64,000 bases of DNA from Hymenolepis diminuta (lineage: Eukaryota; Platyhelminthes; Cestoda; Cyclophyllidea; Hymenolepididae): NCBI GenBank assembly GCA_900708905.1, contig CAADRB010000081.1, positions 275,748 through 339,747 on the forward strand, given 5' to 3'. Shown in pieces: positions 1 through 10,787 of this stretch. The notes beneath the pieces were generated by a model. That model saw only the letters and a list, made by a program, of their open reading frames with translations, made no database searches and was not told the origin of the DNA. Every line of letters begins with the position of its first letter. Position 1 is the stretch's first letter. The position numbers and the translations under genes were made by a program.

Positions 1-279
1 GAATAAAATGACCTGCGGTTGACGAAAACTTTCAAAACAATGCCACAATTATTGAAGATAAATGTCTGGAAATGGTAGCAATTACAAATTAGGCCTATTA
101 ATTAAAATTGAAGGAATCATGCTGCAAGAATGATCCATTTAATTCATTCAAAGCATTAGTTTTAATTAGAAAAGAGGGTGACACTCATCTCATTCATTCA
201 TTTTATCATAAACAAGTCATTTATTGTAGTTTCCAAGCCGATTGTGATAGTGTGAATGTCCGAGGAATCAAAACTTGGT

Positions 280-1080
280 GTAAATGTTATGACAGCTCGA
301 CTTACTTTTCCTACCTTGGACACAAGGAACACATATGTCTAGTTCTAGAAATTCGAAAGAGATCCCAATTACGGAGCATTATCAAACAGAAGATGATGTA
401 CCAATGATGCTCCCACAACTGCTGTCGCTGCACAAGTCACCGACATCGTCGGCATGGCACCAGAAGTCAACGCTTATGACTTCTCTCATTAAAACGCTCT
501 CATTAATCGCCTCTCAGATTCGCATGAGAAACGTCTGCAACAATTGCTCTCACAAGTCCAACTAGAAGAACGCATTCCTCCTCCCCTCCACGGATGCATG
601 CTACCTCATGCGACCCCATACAACCACATGCGCCGAGATAAGTTGGACAAAACAAGCTCACGACACTGATGGATGAAATGTCCTATTATTATCGTGATGG
701 TATGTCTAAATAACAGAACAAACAGATGCACAACCGACGAACTAGGTGAAACACCCGACACAATGCAAGAACTCGACCATCAGCCTTACATTCATGCGGC
801 GGAAAATTTAGTTCCTAGCCTCGCCATCTACGACCATCAGAACACCTCTCAAAAGTGCTGGAAATATGTGTCCTGATTTTGTCATATCTCTCCAAACCCA
901 GTGAGGGTGAACAGCATTCCTGTTGAAGGAAACGATATAGGAGCTCATCTAAACATCGAACTCGAATCTGCTACCACCAATAGTCATGTGGAGATGACGC
1001 CAAGAAGTGTCAGATAGGTTACAAATATCCCAAGATTTACAGACTTATTTCACAAACAACCCTACACTACAACCAACTCA
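280..1080 (+). pseudogene. Decayed CsRn1-type Gag (left arm)
   Basis: Broken capsid gene of a Ty3/gypsy element. In shifting frames the translation follows the Gag of copy C (51781-52536): a segment like HICLVLEIRKRSQ near 330-370, then VAAQVTDIVGM and NRLSDSHEKRLQQLLSQVQL near 425-560. A zinc-knuckle remnant lies at 969-1022, with Cys, His and Cys kept at CX2H-X9-C spacing (counting one stop) and Tyr in place of the fourth ligand. Stops include the codon after MMYQ near 405, one near 500 and TAG at 981. The family role is particle assembly and RNA packaging; this copy cannot make a full protein. The 5' end is unclear and may lie upstream of 280. Confidence 0.75.
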
Positions 1081-1639
1081 GAGACGGAATTTGACACCCA
1101 AATCTTCAAAATTGATATATGAAAACTCTCCCATGTACTTCCCACATCGCTGATGATTCCTACACCATACAGGAGACAATCCACGACTTTCTACTCCACT
1201 CAGCTACCGACACCATCAAGAAACTAGAAAAGCGAACGAGGAGGACTTCAAAACCCACAGAAAAACTCTCATCTGCCATCCAACACAGGCGCCACTAACA
1301 CCACCTTCAACTATGGTGCATCACATGGAGCCAACATTACCTGACTCACATCAACCACTTTTCCAACTCCCAACTCTCCAACCTCACCAGAAAGGCCAGG
1401 CTATAATAATCAATCCCACAGAGACGCTTCCATCAACATACCAAAGTCCTCATTAATGCATTCATTGTCCACTGAAATTCAAACGTCAGGCGTTAATTGC
1501 AGCCCTCAAGTTCACCAAAATCAACACACTCGAAGAAACTCACCACTTGCAGTCCACTCTCAGTCAATGATAAGTCAAACTCCAGTGTGGAGCAGATGTC
1601 TAAAGAAGAGACTACAAATGCATTATAATCTCAATCACC

Positions 1640-1960
1640 TCCTCATGCAGCCCAATCGTCACGAACTACCGTCGACTGTCTACTGTTTGTGAACTCCAAT
1701 TCTCTACTCTCTACCCTCCTTCTACTGCACCTCTGTTCACTGATAATCCCCACGCTCTCACTACTCATGCTCAGTGCTCTGAAAATACTCTACAGTCTCC
1801 CATCCGTACACACCAATTCTCACTCCAGGATACTGTTAACTCTACCTTCCTGCACTTCTCTGCCCACGCTTTCTCGCATTTGTTGTGGTTGACAGATTTC
1901 TCTCCCTTCTCGACTGGCCCAGTATGTACGGCAACCAATCATCTGGCCTCTCTTACATTT
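1640..1960 (+). pseudogene. Pol C-terminal remnant (left arm)
   Basis: The nucleotide sequence aligns with 50680-50975 (minus) in copy C and in part with 45905-45990 in copy B. In copy B one frame reads TTVDCLLFVNPNSALP, which resembles the tail of a gypsy integrase where the chromodomain-like end runs into a proline/serine-rich terminus. Copy C ends with LTRYGRRVNFP, a common gypsy Pol terminus; the arm version is frameshifted. The whole protease-RT-RNase H-integrase core is missing between this remnant and gag, so the element is a large internal-deletion derivative. The exact protein assignment is inference. Confidence 0.5.
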
Positions 1961-1991
1961 TAGCTACCTTACAATGCTCAAAATGGGGAGT

Positions 1992-2585
1992 ACTGTTGAA
2001 TGTGTAACGCTCCCAAGGTTGACCAAAGGAATCTCGCGCGCGTTAGAATACCCTGGAAAGTGCCGCCCTGTTATCGATCGCGTATCGAGCACATACAGTG
2101 TATGTGCAGAGGTCCCCCACCCAATCAACTGCCAATATTCGTGCACCACGGCCCTATTTGTACTCAACACTTGTAAGCATTTTTCCCCACAAAATCATCT
2201 CCTCACAATGCATGTCTCATCATCATCATCATCCTCCTCTCAATACTTTGGAAGTAGTCTAAGAGCTTTTGGCAGCCATTTATAATGCGAACTCACCCAA
2301 TCAGCACTCAATGATTGTGCAGCGTAGCGCCAACTATATTCTATTGCTCTACATTCTTCAGTAAACTTCTCGCTTCTTTGGAAGTGGCCTAGCTACCTTC
2401 GGGTCAATTTTACATTTGAGAACTCTTCCGAATACTTGCTGTACTTGTTTGCAGCTAGTTGGACTTCCATATGCACTACTGAAATTTTGCCTAATGCTTA
2501 TTTGGCAACGTACGGGCTGAAATGAATGCTCAAATATTTTACCACTTCTTATATCATCTGCTCCTTTCTGTAGCATACAGTTACC
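1992..2585 (+). mobile_element. LTR of the arm retroelement (left arm)
   Basis: Starts TGTTGAATGTGTAACG just after a purine-rich GGGGAGTAC and aligns, with divergence, to the copy C LTR (50220-50604, minus) and the solo LTR at 31395-31757. Shared landmarks are a block of the type gcagaggtc..ccaatcaactg near 2105-2130, GGAAGTGGCCTAGCTA near 2380, and TGTAGCAT near 2570. The right boundary is approximate, because sequence beyond 2585 also recurs elsewhere (35060-35335). Confidence 0.6.
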
Positions 2586-2735
2586 GACTCTTAGAGTCCC
2601 TTAGATCTCCCACCAGTTGCAAATGCAATCCGACTACACAACAACACAAAACGACACAAACCACCACGTCAAAAGAAGACACACGCAATCCTATCGACCA
2701 TTCTATTTATATGATGCACTATCCACAACTCCTAA

Positions 2736-2767
2736 GTAAATAAATAGATAAATAAATAAATAAATTC
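2736..2767. repeat. AAAT-type simple repeat
   Basis: Runs of TAAATAAATAGATAAATAAA mark the point where identity between the arms drops. The matching tract in the right arm (about 9100-9133) differs in length by a few bases. Such tracts are plausible conversion or misassembly end-points. Confidence 0.7.
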
Positions 2768-3917
2768 TTTCAAATAAAAGGGAATCAAAAGGAGAGGAAA
2801 TCAAATGTGGAAAATGAAGAAACGAGCATGAAAGATTCAAATTAGGGGAAAATAATATTTTCCCATATGCAGCGAATTCGAATAACTGCGTTAAGCTCTT
2901 GACACGTGTTTTGAAAATGTTCAATTTTACCAGAAATAATATGAAATGCACTCTAACAAAATAATCGACACATTTATATAACTAGAAAATCTAAATTTAA
3001 TGTAAACATACAAATATCAGAATGTATTTCCGAGAAATATCGAACTGTCGTGCTGATCTTGATGATGGGCACAATGCGGATGTCTTCAAAATGATTTGAG
3101 TGGAATGCGTCAACAAAACTTAACAGCACATTTTCATCAGAGCTGGTGAGAGGTGAAGAGTTTAAACCCCGAAAATTAGGGACCTAAACACTCTCCCACT
3201 CACCACCTTCTTCTCTTCATGTCTTTACAGCCACCTATCCACATGTGCACTTTGTTCAATGCACTCTCTCCATATTAATGCAATTCATCTACAGTTCCAC
3301 CTTCAACACTTCGTTCAATCTCCAAATGCGAACTCGATGAGTGGATTTGACAAAGTCTCTTCAATCGCCGATGTCTCACGATCCATAAAAACGATCAATA
3401 TCATTGATCTGCCAACTTACCTTTATGTCGATAATGGTCCTTAATTCTCCCAATTCGTCAGGATTTATAAGATGAGGTTATAAGGTTACATGATCACGTG
3501 ACAGATTCTACAATAATAAGCTCTTCACTGAACCCCAGTAATCCTCTTACGTGTCCATGCAGTTGCAGACAAGTACAACTAGACTCTGGCCTCTGGTCTA
3601 TGGCCTCTAGCCTCTAGCCCCCAGCCCCTAGCCCCACGCCCCTAGTTTACATTGACACCGCAATTTGTCAGGCTAAGTACCAAGCAAAGAAAAGACAGGA
3701 TGTGTTGAGAGGAGAAAGTTCACTGCAAATCATCAGTGATTGTGAGTACAACCATGACCCTACACTGCACGAAACCTAATCGCTGATTGACGTGGAGGCC
3801 TCTGCACCCACGTCCACACTACCTCCATGCCAGATCGGTAGCTAGAACACTGCACTTCCAAGAATGTTCTAGCCCCTTCAACATCCCTTTCAGCAGTCTT
3901 GGTTGCCTTGAACTCTC
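2768..3917. other. Inner arm segment without recognised gene
   Basis: No convincing coding sequence. The 61-aa frame at 3259-3444 has a mirrored twin, but no family was recognised. A degenerate copy of about 2585-2905 occurs at 35060-35335, so part of this is dispersed repeat. A CT/CCCC-rich patch of short repeats (variants of CTCTAGCCCC) lies at 3580-3645. Block 2930-3070 differs completely from the right arm. Confidence 0.5.
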
Positions 3918-3991
3918 CACACTCGTTTATTTTCTAAACTCGTTTATTTTCCACACTCGTTTATTTTCCACACTCGTTTATTTTCCACACT
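3918..3991. repeat. 17-bp minisatellite, four units (left arm)
   Basis: Tandem units of CACTCGTTTATTTTCCA, the second one varied. The right arm counterpart carries three units, which explains the 17-bp shift in arm alignment. The translated repeat (FIFHTRLFST) is a by-product of the tandem array, not a protein domain. Confidence 0.85.
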
Positions 3992-4632
3992 CTTATGTGC
4001 AACAAACCAAGATGCCAAACTCTTCGTACTTCGCCTCTAGAGTTAGAGGTCAAATTATTGCTTATCAAAATGAGTTACTGATAGGAATACAAAGTAGGAA
4101 TAAAAGAAATTAACGAAATGCTTACAACACTGCCACGAAGGCAACTAAGCACTCATCTCTTCTTCAATTTCAGATGAAGGACATTGAGAAGAGACGAGAA
4201 AGAATGTTTTCTAAAAGTTAATAGACTGAAATAGTAATTGGAAAGGAGTAATGACCTCTTCTATGTAAAGACAATGCAAGTTCCTTTTATCCTGCTATCG
4301 TTCTAGCTATTATGGGTAAAATTTTCTCTGGTTTTGCCAACTAAATTCTTTTAAATTTAGGAATTGTTGACGACTAATAACTGTTTGTGTAGTCGAATTC
4401 TATGCACACTCTCTTCTTTCCGCATTTTTACCCCTAATAACTGTCAATTGAGAACTCTTCTGGAGGCTTGCTGTACTTGTGCGCATCTAGTTGAACTTTT
4501 AAATGGGTTTATAAGGTTTATTTAAGTGATTATTTTTATACCATTCCTATAAATGCTTCAAATTCAAGGAGGATGATTGTGAATGTTGAAGTTTTTGATA
4601 ATCATCAAAACTATGTATGTAGTTATTTGGAT

Positions 4633-5048
4633 TGTTGAATGAAACACTGCGTTACCTAACTTATCTCGTTCTCATAGTGACAATTAATTCTATGCTGACC
4701 TCAAGTATCCAGACAACACCTTTTGACCTCAGGTATTTTATTTTCACTTACGGAACTAGCTGATTAAGTAGACCTCGATTGAGTTCTACTTAACCCCTCT
4801 GGTGACCTCAAGTTCACCATAGTGATGTCCGAAATCATTCTGTCCGTTTACTCTGTAACTCTTCTCTTTGAAACTATATAAAAACCCCCGTGAAACAAAA
4901 CTCAAACACCTGCCTACCCATTAACCACCAACTGAGCGATTACCGACTCTTACGTCATCCTCTTTCTCAATCTCTCGAATAAAACTTCGATCTCCACAGC
5001 TCTTTTGCTTTATTTTTCGAACTGTCACTCCTAGTGACTTCTCCAACA
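4633..5048 (+). mobile_element. Probable solo LTR in the spacer
   Basis: A 416-bp block starting TGTTGAATGAAACACTG and ending GACTTCTCCAACA, so with TGTT...AACA ends as expected for an LTR. It has a TATA box (CTATATAAAAAC, about 4873-4884) and a poly(A) signal (GAATAAAA near 4978) in the order U3-R-U5. Flanks GGAT and GAAT could be a target-site duplication with one mismatch, which is weak. No internal domain or partner LTR is present. It lies 320 bp upstream of the NTF2-like gene in the same orientation. Confidence 0.55.
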
Positions 5049-5271
5049 GAATACTTTTGCAAATTACCGCCATTTTATAGTTTAAATATAAAAAATGGCA
5101 AATAATAGGGCCACAGTTAATAAATTACTACAACAAAATTCAAATGAGCATTTGAGTAGCATAAAAAATATCATATTCAAATTGCATTCATTACTCTCAA
5201 TTTCAATACAATTAATATTACGATGGTATGTGCTTTAATTGGTGACGGTAGAAATAGAATGCTTGAATATT

Positions 5272-5340
5272 ATTGGTTGCTTTTTAACCAATAATAAATG
5301 GAATCTATCGAGAGCTTTGTCAGAAAGGTGTTTATAAATA
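5272..5340 (+). promoter_or_regulatory. CCAAT-palindrome and TATA promoter of the NTF2-like gene
   Basis: ATTGGTT (5272-5278) and AACCAAT (5286-5292) form a perfect 7-bp inverted repeat with a 7-bp spacer, giving CCAAT boxes on both strands. A consensus TATAAATA follows at 5333-5340. The start codon is at 5368, so the leader would be only a few bases. The spacing of CCAAT, TATA and start is that of a compact RNA polymerase II promoter. Function is inferred. Confidence 0.6.
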
Positions 5341-5367
5341 TAAGCCAACAAGACAAGCACATATATT

Positions 5368-5781
5368 ATGGATGAAGCCATGCAAAACATCGGACTCACT
5401 CTGCCTGAAATGAGTGCATATGAACTCTCAGTGCTGGCCCACGCGTACGTCAGGCAATATTATACAATATTTGTAAACGACCCACTGAGGTTGTGGGAGT
5501 TTTACTCCCATGATTCCCTCCTATACATAGGGGGATTTTACACATATGGTCTGTACCAAGTGCACTGTCTTTCAATAGACTTCCGCTTACAGGCTACGGA
5601 TACCAGAATGTATTATGTGAGTGCATTCAGAACTGGACTGAATACGTTAGTGATTCAGATGGAAGGTGAACTCAGCATCCACGGTCGACCTTTCAAACAA
5701 TTCCAGAGGAGGGTTACATTAGTGGAATTCAGCCGAAATTGTTTTTACACGCTGTGGGATTTTTTATATTACCGGAATTGA
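5368..5781 (+). CDS. NTF2-like single-domain protein (G3BP/Rasputin NTF2-like)
   Basis: Intact 137-aa reading frame without introns. It matches the NTF2 fold of G3BP/Rasputin, as recalled. Residues about 26-34 read HAYVRQYYT, where G3BP has a near-identical REFVRQYYT. WEFYSHDS then corresponds to the loop holding the aromatic residue that lines the FxFG/FGDF peptide pocket, and IGGFYTYG follows. GLNTLVIQMEGELS and a final FYTLWDFLYYRN match the last strands. In G3BP this domain dimerises and binds FGDF- or FxFG-type partners; here there is no acidic region, RRM or RGG tail, so it would be a free-standing domain. The ATG at 5368 fits the TATA at 5333; TGA is followed by AATAAA after 23 bp. The function is unknown. 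It could be a retrogene or a captured host gene in the repeat spacer. Confidence 0.82.
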   Translation: MDEAMQNIGLTLPEMSAYELSVLAHAYVRQYYTIFVNDPLRLWEFYSHDSLLYIGGFYTYGLYQVHCLSIDFRLQATDTRMYYVSAFRTGLNTLVIQMEGELSIHGRPFKQFQRRVTLVEFSRNCFYTLWDFLYYRN

Positions 5782-5803
5782 GCCGATGCTACCTTTCTAA
5801 TGT

Positions 5804-5809
5804 AATAAA
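5804..5809 (+). terminator. Poly(A) signal AATAAA of the NTF2-like gene
   Basis: Canonical AATAAA 23 bp after the stop codon, followed within 30 bp by a T-rich stretch (GTTTTGAATTTTTTATCG). With the promoter it bounds a transcription unit of about 470 bp. Confidence 0.65.
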
Positions 5810-7595
5810 CACATATGTTTTGAATTTTTTATCGCCGTCATGTTTAATAGGGATATATAAAGTTTATTTTTAAGTATGATTAGTATTTATCTTGGAGGAG
5901 ATTTGAGCAGATTGATCAGATATAATCATTCTAATGCTCTATTAGCCGCTTTTGATAAGATATTGATTGACACTATTAATCAAGCCGTGAGGGTGGGAGG
6001 AAGAGCCGACAATAATGGACATAAACAGAATTTTGTATGCGTTATTTACCTTAGAATCTTCAGGGAGTTTCTGACCATCCGATGGACAGTATTATTTTTT
6101 TAGTTCTGCCAAATTAGTAGACAAATAGATGAAACAAATAGATATAGTTGAAAGTGAAGTACAAACATATTCTAATGATGCACTTTATTTGCAAATGCTG
6201 CGCCATTTAATTTTACTGATTTTATTACCAAGATAAAAGAGAAGTACATTTTTGACTCCACAAGCAAAAATGAACAATACCGCCATAATAATTTTCTTCT
6301 TTATTGCTGATGGTCAAAGTTTAAGTACTTACATAGTAATTTTGCAAAAACAGTAAAGTTCAAATGTATATTTTAGTTACTGCAGTTAATTATATATTTA
6401 TTTATCTCAAAGGACACAAAATATGCACTTTTGTTTGTACGAAGTTAACTCTCTATTTAATACTATCAATTACCATACACTCACTTATCAATTACAAATT
6501 TATACGTTTAGGAGATGGTTGTAATGTGATGTGAGGTGACATTGAAGGAATATATCAGGTCATTCAAGTGCCTAGAAGAGTTTGGAGGTAGCCGGGAAAT
6601 CCTATCCATATTATTGGTAAAAAAACCGATTTTTCATACAAGTGTTTCCTTGTGCGATGCCAATTATATCTATTTGTCAATGATGGCTAAATCCTGTGTG
6701 CAGCCTTCAATTTGTAAAACCCAGACAGTCTGTGCGAGATACCGTTGATGAAGTTAACCGACTTATTACCATTACGAAATGGACATCTACTATATGCAGG
6801 AGAGTTAAATTACAAAGGAATGGAGAAATTGATATACACATCTACGTAAGTGGTAATCTAAACTCAGTTCAGCACACTGGATGTTTTATTTGTTGGAAGG
6901 ATTAATTTTATCTTGAATGCTTCTGACTTATAATTTATTATAAAATGTAGAATAAATACAAAGACTGCGCAAGTCTTTAGAAAAATTCGTTTAATTAAAT
7001 TAGCAAAAATTTTATTTTTTGCATTTTTAATATTAAAATTATTAATTCTTAGAAATCACGAAGATTTGAATCTACAGTAATAAATGTTTGATAAAACAAT
7101 TACAATTAAATTTTAATTTTTAAAATTCTACTCGAATTTATTTAACATTGATTTATAATGAGAAATTAATTTGTGGAAGGTAATACGTACGAAAGTGATG
7201 GGATATCATTCACTGTGATCAAATGCTTAAAAAAATTTTTTCCCATACGGTTCCATTTGAAATTTACAACATGTCATCAAATGGTCGTATCAAAAATACA
7301 ATTTGGGTAATGGAAACATATATTTTGATAGGGTTAAGGAAGTTCAAAGGGGGATTTCAATATTAAAACGATAATTTCGCATATATGCATTTGTGGATGG
7401 ATTCTTTTTGTCCTTAAACACCTAATTCCCACAGATTTTAAGAGAGTACATAGTAAATTGGTAAAATTGTAGAACCTGATGGTTTTCTATATCAAAGAAT
7501 CGTAATCACACGTATTTCAATATTTGAACCCAGAAATAAGTCCAAATTCCCATTATTATAGGACAAAATAACTTAATTTAAAAGACTGGATGGTG
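5810..7595. other. AT-rich remainder of the spacer
   Basis: No recognised gene. A 75-aa frame at 5876-6103 starts MISIYLGGDLSRLIRYN close behind the NTF2-like gene, with no family recognised. Short frames at 6536-6748 and 6696-6905 overlap each other and look like chance. The rest is rich in A/T runs and shows no similarity to the arms. Confidence 0.5.
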
Positions 7596-7974
7596 CTGCC
7601 AACAAATCCTTAAATCGAAGGAATTCAGTAGGTAAAACTGGAGAAAATTTTACCTATAATAGCTAGAATGATAGTAGGATAAAAGGAACTTGCATTATCT
7701 TTACATAGAAGAGGTCATTACTCTTTTCCAATTACTATTTCAGTCTATTAACTTTTAGAAAACATTCTTTCTCGTCTCTTCTCAATGTCCTTCATCTGAA
7801 ATTGAAGAAGAGATGAGTGCTTAGTTGCCTTCGTGGCAGTGTTGTAAGCATTTCGTTAATTTCTTTTATTCCTACTTTGTATTCCTATCAGTAACTCATT
7901 TTGATAAGCAATAATTTGACCTCTAACTCTAGAGGCGAAGTACGAAGAGTTTGGCATCTTGGTTTGTTGCACAT

Positions 7975-8037
7975 AAGAGTGTGGAAAATAAATGAGTGTG
8001 GAAAATAAACGAGTGTGGAAAATAAAGGAGTGTGGAG
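7975..8037. repeat. 17-bp minisatellite, three units (right arm)
   Basis: Reverse-complement counterpart of 3918-3991 with one unit fewer and different point variants (GAGTGTGGAAAATAAAC, with ATGAG and AGGAG variants). Confidence 0.85.
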
Positions 8038-9282
8038 AGTACGAGGCAACCAAGACTGCTGAAAGGGATGTTGAAGGGGCTAGAACATTCTTGGAAGTGC
8101 AGTGTTCTAGCTACCGATCTGGCATGGAGGTAGTGTGGACGTGGGTGCAGAGGCCTCCACGTCAATCAGCGATTAGGTTTCGTGCAGTGTAGGGTCATGG
8201 TTGTACTCACAATCACTGATGATTTGCAGTGAACTTTCTCCTCTCAACACATCCTGTCTTTTCTTTGCTTGGTACTTAGCCTGACAAATTGCGGTGTCAA
8301 TGTAAACTAGGGGCGTGGGGCTAGGGGCTGGGGGCTAGAGGCTAGAGGCCATAGACCAGAGGCCAGAGTCTAGTTGTACTTGTCTGCAACTGCATGGACA
8401 CGTAAGAGGATTACTGGGGTTCAGTGAAGAGCTTATTATTGTAGAATCTGTCACGTGATCATGTAACCTTATAACCTCATCTTATAAATCCTGACGAATT
8501 GGGAGAATTAAGGACCATTATCGACATAAAGGTAAGTTGGCAGATCAATGATATTGATCGTTTTTATGGATCGTGAGACATCGGCGATTGAAGAGACTTT
8601 GTCAAATCCACTCATCGAGTTCGCATTTGGAGATTGAACGAAGTGTTGAAGGTGGAACTGTAGATGAATTGCATTAATATGGAGAGAGTGCATTGAACAA
8701 AGTGCACATGTGGATAGGTGGCTGTAAAGACATGAAGAGAGGAAGGTGGTGAGTGGGAGAGTGTTTAGGTACCTAATTTTCGGGGTTTAAACTCTTCACC
8801 TCTCACCAGGTCTGATGAAAATGTGCTGTTAAGATTTGTTGACGCATTCCACTCAAATCATTTTGAAGACATTCACATTGTGTCCATTATCAAGAGCTGA
8901 TTATTATTTTCTCTCACAAAATTATTATTTCTGATAAAATGGAACATTTTCAAAACACGTGTCAAGTGCTTAACGCAGTTATTCGAATTCGCTGCATATG
9001 AGAAAATATTATTTTCCCCAAATTTGAATCCTTCATGCTCGTTTCTTCATTTTCCACATTTAATTTCCTCTCCTTTTGATTCCCTTTTATTTGAAAGAAT
9101 TTATTTATTTATTTATTAATCTATTTATTTACTTAGGAGTTGTGGATAGTGCATCATATAAATAGAATGGTCGATAGGATTGCGTGTGTCTTCTTTTGAC
9201 GTGGTGGTTTGTGTCGTTTTGTGTTGTTGTGTAGTCGGATTGCATTTGCAACTGGTGGGAGATCTAAGGGACTCTAAGAGTC

Positions 9283-9876
9283 GGTAACTGTATGCTACAG
9301 AAAGGAGCAGATGATATAAGAAGTGGTAAAATATTTGAGCATTCATTTCAGCCCGTACGTTGCCAAATAAGCATTAGGCAAAATTTCAGTAGTGCATATG
9401 GAAGTCCAACTAGCTGCAAACAAGTACAGCAAGTATTCGGAAGAGTTCTCAAATGTAAAATTGACCCGAAGGTAGCTAGGCCACTTCCAAAGAAGCGAGA
9501 AGTTTACTGAAGAATGTAGAGCAATAGAATATAGTTGGCGCTACGCTGCACAATCATTGAGTGCTGATTGGGTGAGTTCGCATTATAAATGGCTGCCAAA
9601 AGCTCTTAGACTACTTCCAAAGTATTGAGAGGAGGATGATGATGATGATGAGACATGCATTGTGAGGAGATGATTTTGTGGGGAAAAATGCTTACAAGTG
9701 TTGAGTACAAATAGGGCCGTGGTGCACGAATATTGGCAGTTGATTGGGTGGGGGACCTCTGCACATACACTGTATGTGCTCGATACGCGATCGATAACAG
9801 GGCGGCACTTTCCAGGGTATTCTAACGCGCGCGAGATTCCTTTGGTCAACCTTGGGAGCGTTACACATTCAACAGT
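9283..9876 (-). mobile_element. LTR of the arm retroelement (right arm)
   Basis: Exact mirror of 1992-2585 in all stretches compared. See that entry for the alignment to the other LTR copies. Confidence 0.6.
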
Positions 9877-9907
9877 ACTCCCCATTTTGAGCATTGTAAG
9901 GTAGCTA

Positions 9908-10228
9908 AAATGTAAGAGAGGCCAGATGATTGGTTGCCGTACATACTGGGCCAGTCGAGAAGGGAGAGAAATCTGTCAACCACAACAAATGCGAGAAAGC
10001 GTGGGCAGAGAAGTGCAGGAAGGTAGAGTTAACAGTATCCTGGAGTGAGAATTGGTGTGTACGGATGGGAGACTGTAGAGTATTTTCAGAGCACTGAGCA
10101 TGAGTAGTGAGAGCGTGGGGATTATCAGTGAACAGAGGTGCAGTAGAAGGAGGGTAGAGAGTAGAGAATTGGAGTTCACAAACAGTAGACAGTCGACGGT
10201 AGTTCGTGACGATTGGGCTGCATGAGGA
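9908..10228 (-). pseudogene. Pol C-terminal remnant (right arm)
   Basis: Mirror of 1640-1960, with the same frameshifts. The shared lesions show that decay preceded the arm duplication or was homogenised afterwards. Confidence 0.5.
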
Positions 10229-10787
10229 GGTGATTGAGATTATAATGCATTTGTAGTCTCTTCTTTAGACATCTGCTCCACACTGGAGTTTGACTTATCA
10301 TTGACTGAGAGTGGACTGCAAGTGGTGAGTTTCTTCGAGTGTGTTGATTTTGGTGAACTTGAGGGCTGCAATTAACGCCTGACGTTTGAATTTCAGTGGA
10401 CAATGAATGCATTAATGAGGACTTTGGTATGTTGATGGAAGCGTCTCTGTGGGATTGATTATTATAGCCTGGCCTTTCTGGTGAGGTTGGAGAGTTGGGA
10501 GTTGGAAAAGTGGTTGATGTGAGTCAGGTAATGTTGGCTCCATGTGATGCACCATAGTTGAAGGTGGTGTTAGTGGCGCCTGTGTTGGATGGCAGATGAG
10601 AGTTTTTCTGTGGGTTTTGAAGTCCTCCTCGTTCGCTTTTCTAGTTTCTTGATGGTGTCGGTAGCTGAGTGGAGTAGAAAGTCGTGGATTGTCTCCTGTA
10701 TGGTNNAGGAATCATCAGCGATGTGGGAAGTACATGGGAGAGTTTTCATATATCANTTTTGAAGATTTGGGTGTCAAATTCCGTCTC

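Larger units (their letters stand above)
1..4372 (+). repeat. Left arm of large inverted repeat
   Basis: Reads as the reverse complement of 7596-11867. Paired positions sum to 11868 from base 1 to about 2745, to 11952 around 3259-3900, and to 11969 after 3990, so the arms are colinear apart from one replaced block and one minisatellite unit. Every stretch compared between 1 and about 2745 is identical. From about 2760 inward single-base differences appear (4 in a 76-bp sample near 2810-2890). In order the arm holds a decayed gag, a pol C-terminal remnant, an LTR, an AT-rich simple repeat, an unclassified segment and a 17-bp minisatellite. The repeat already runs at base 1, so its outer end is not visible. 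Confidence 0.93.
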
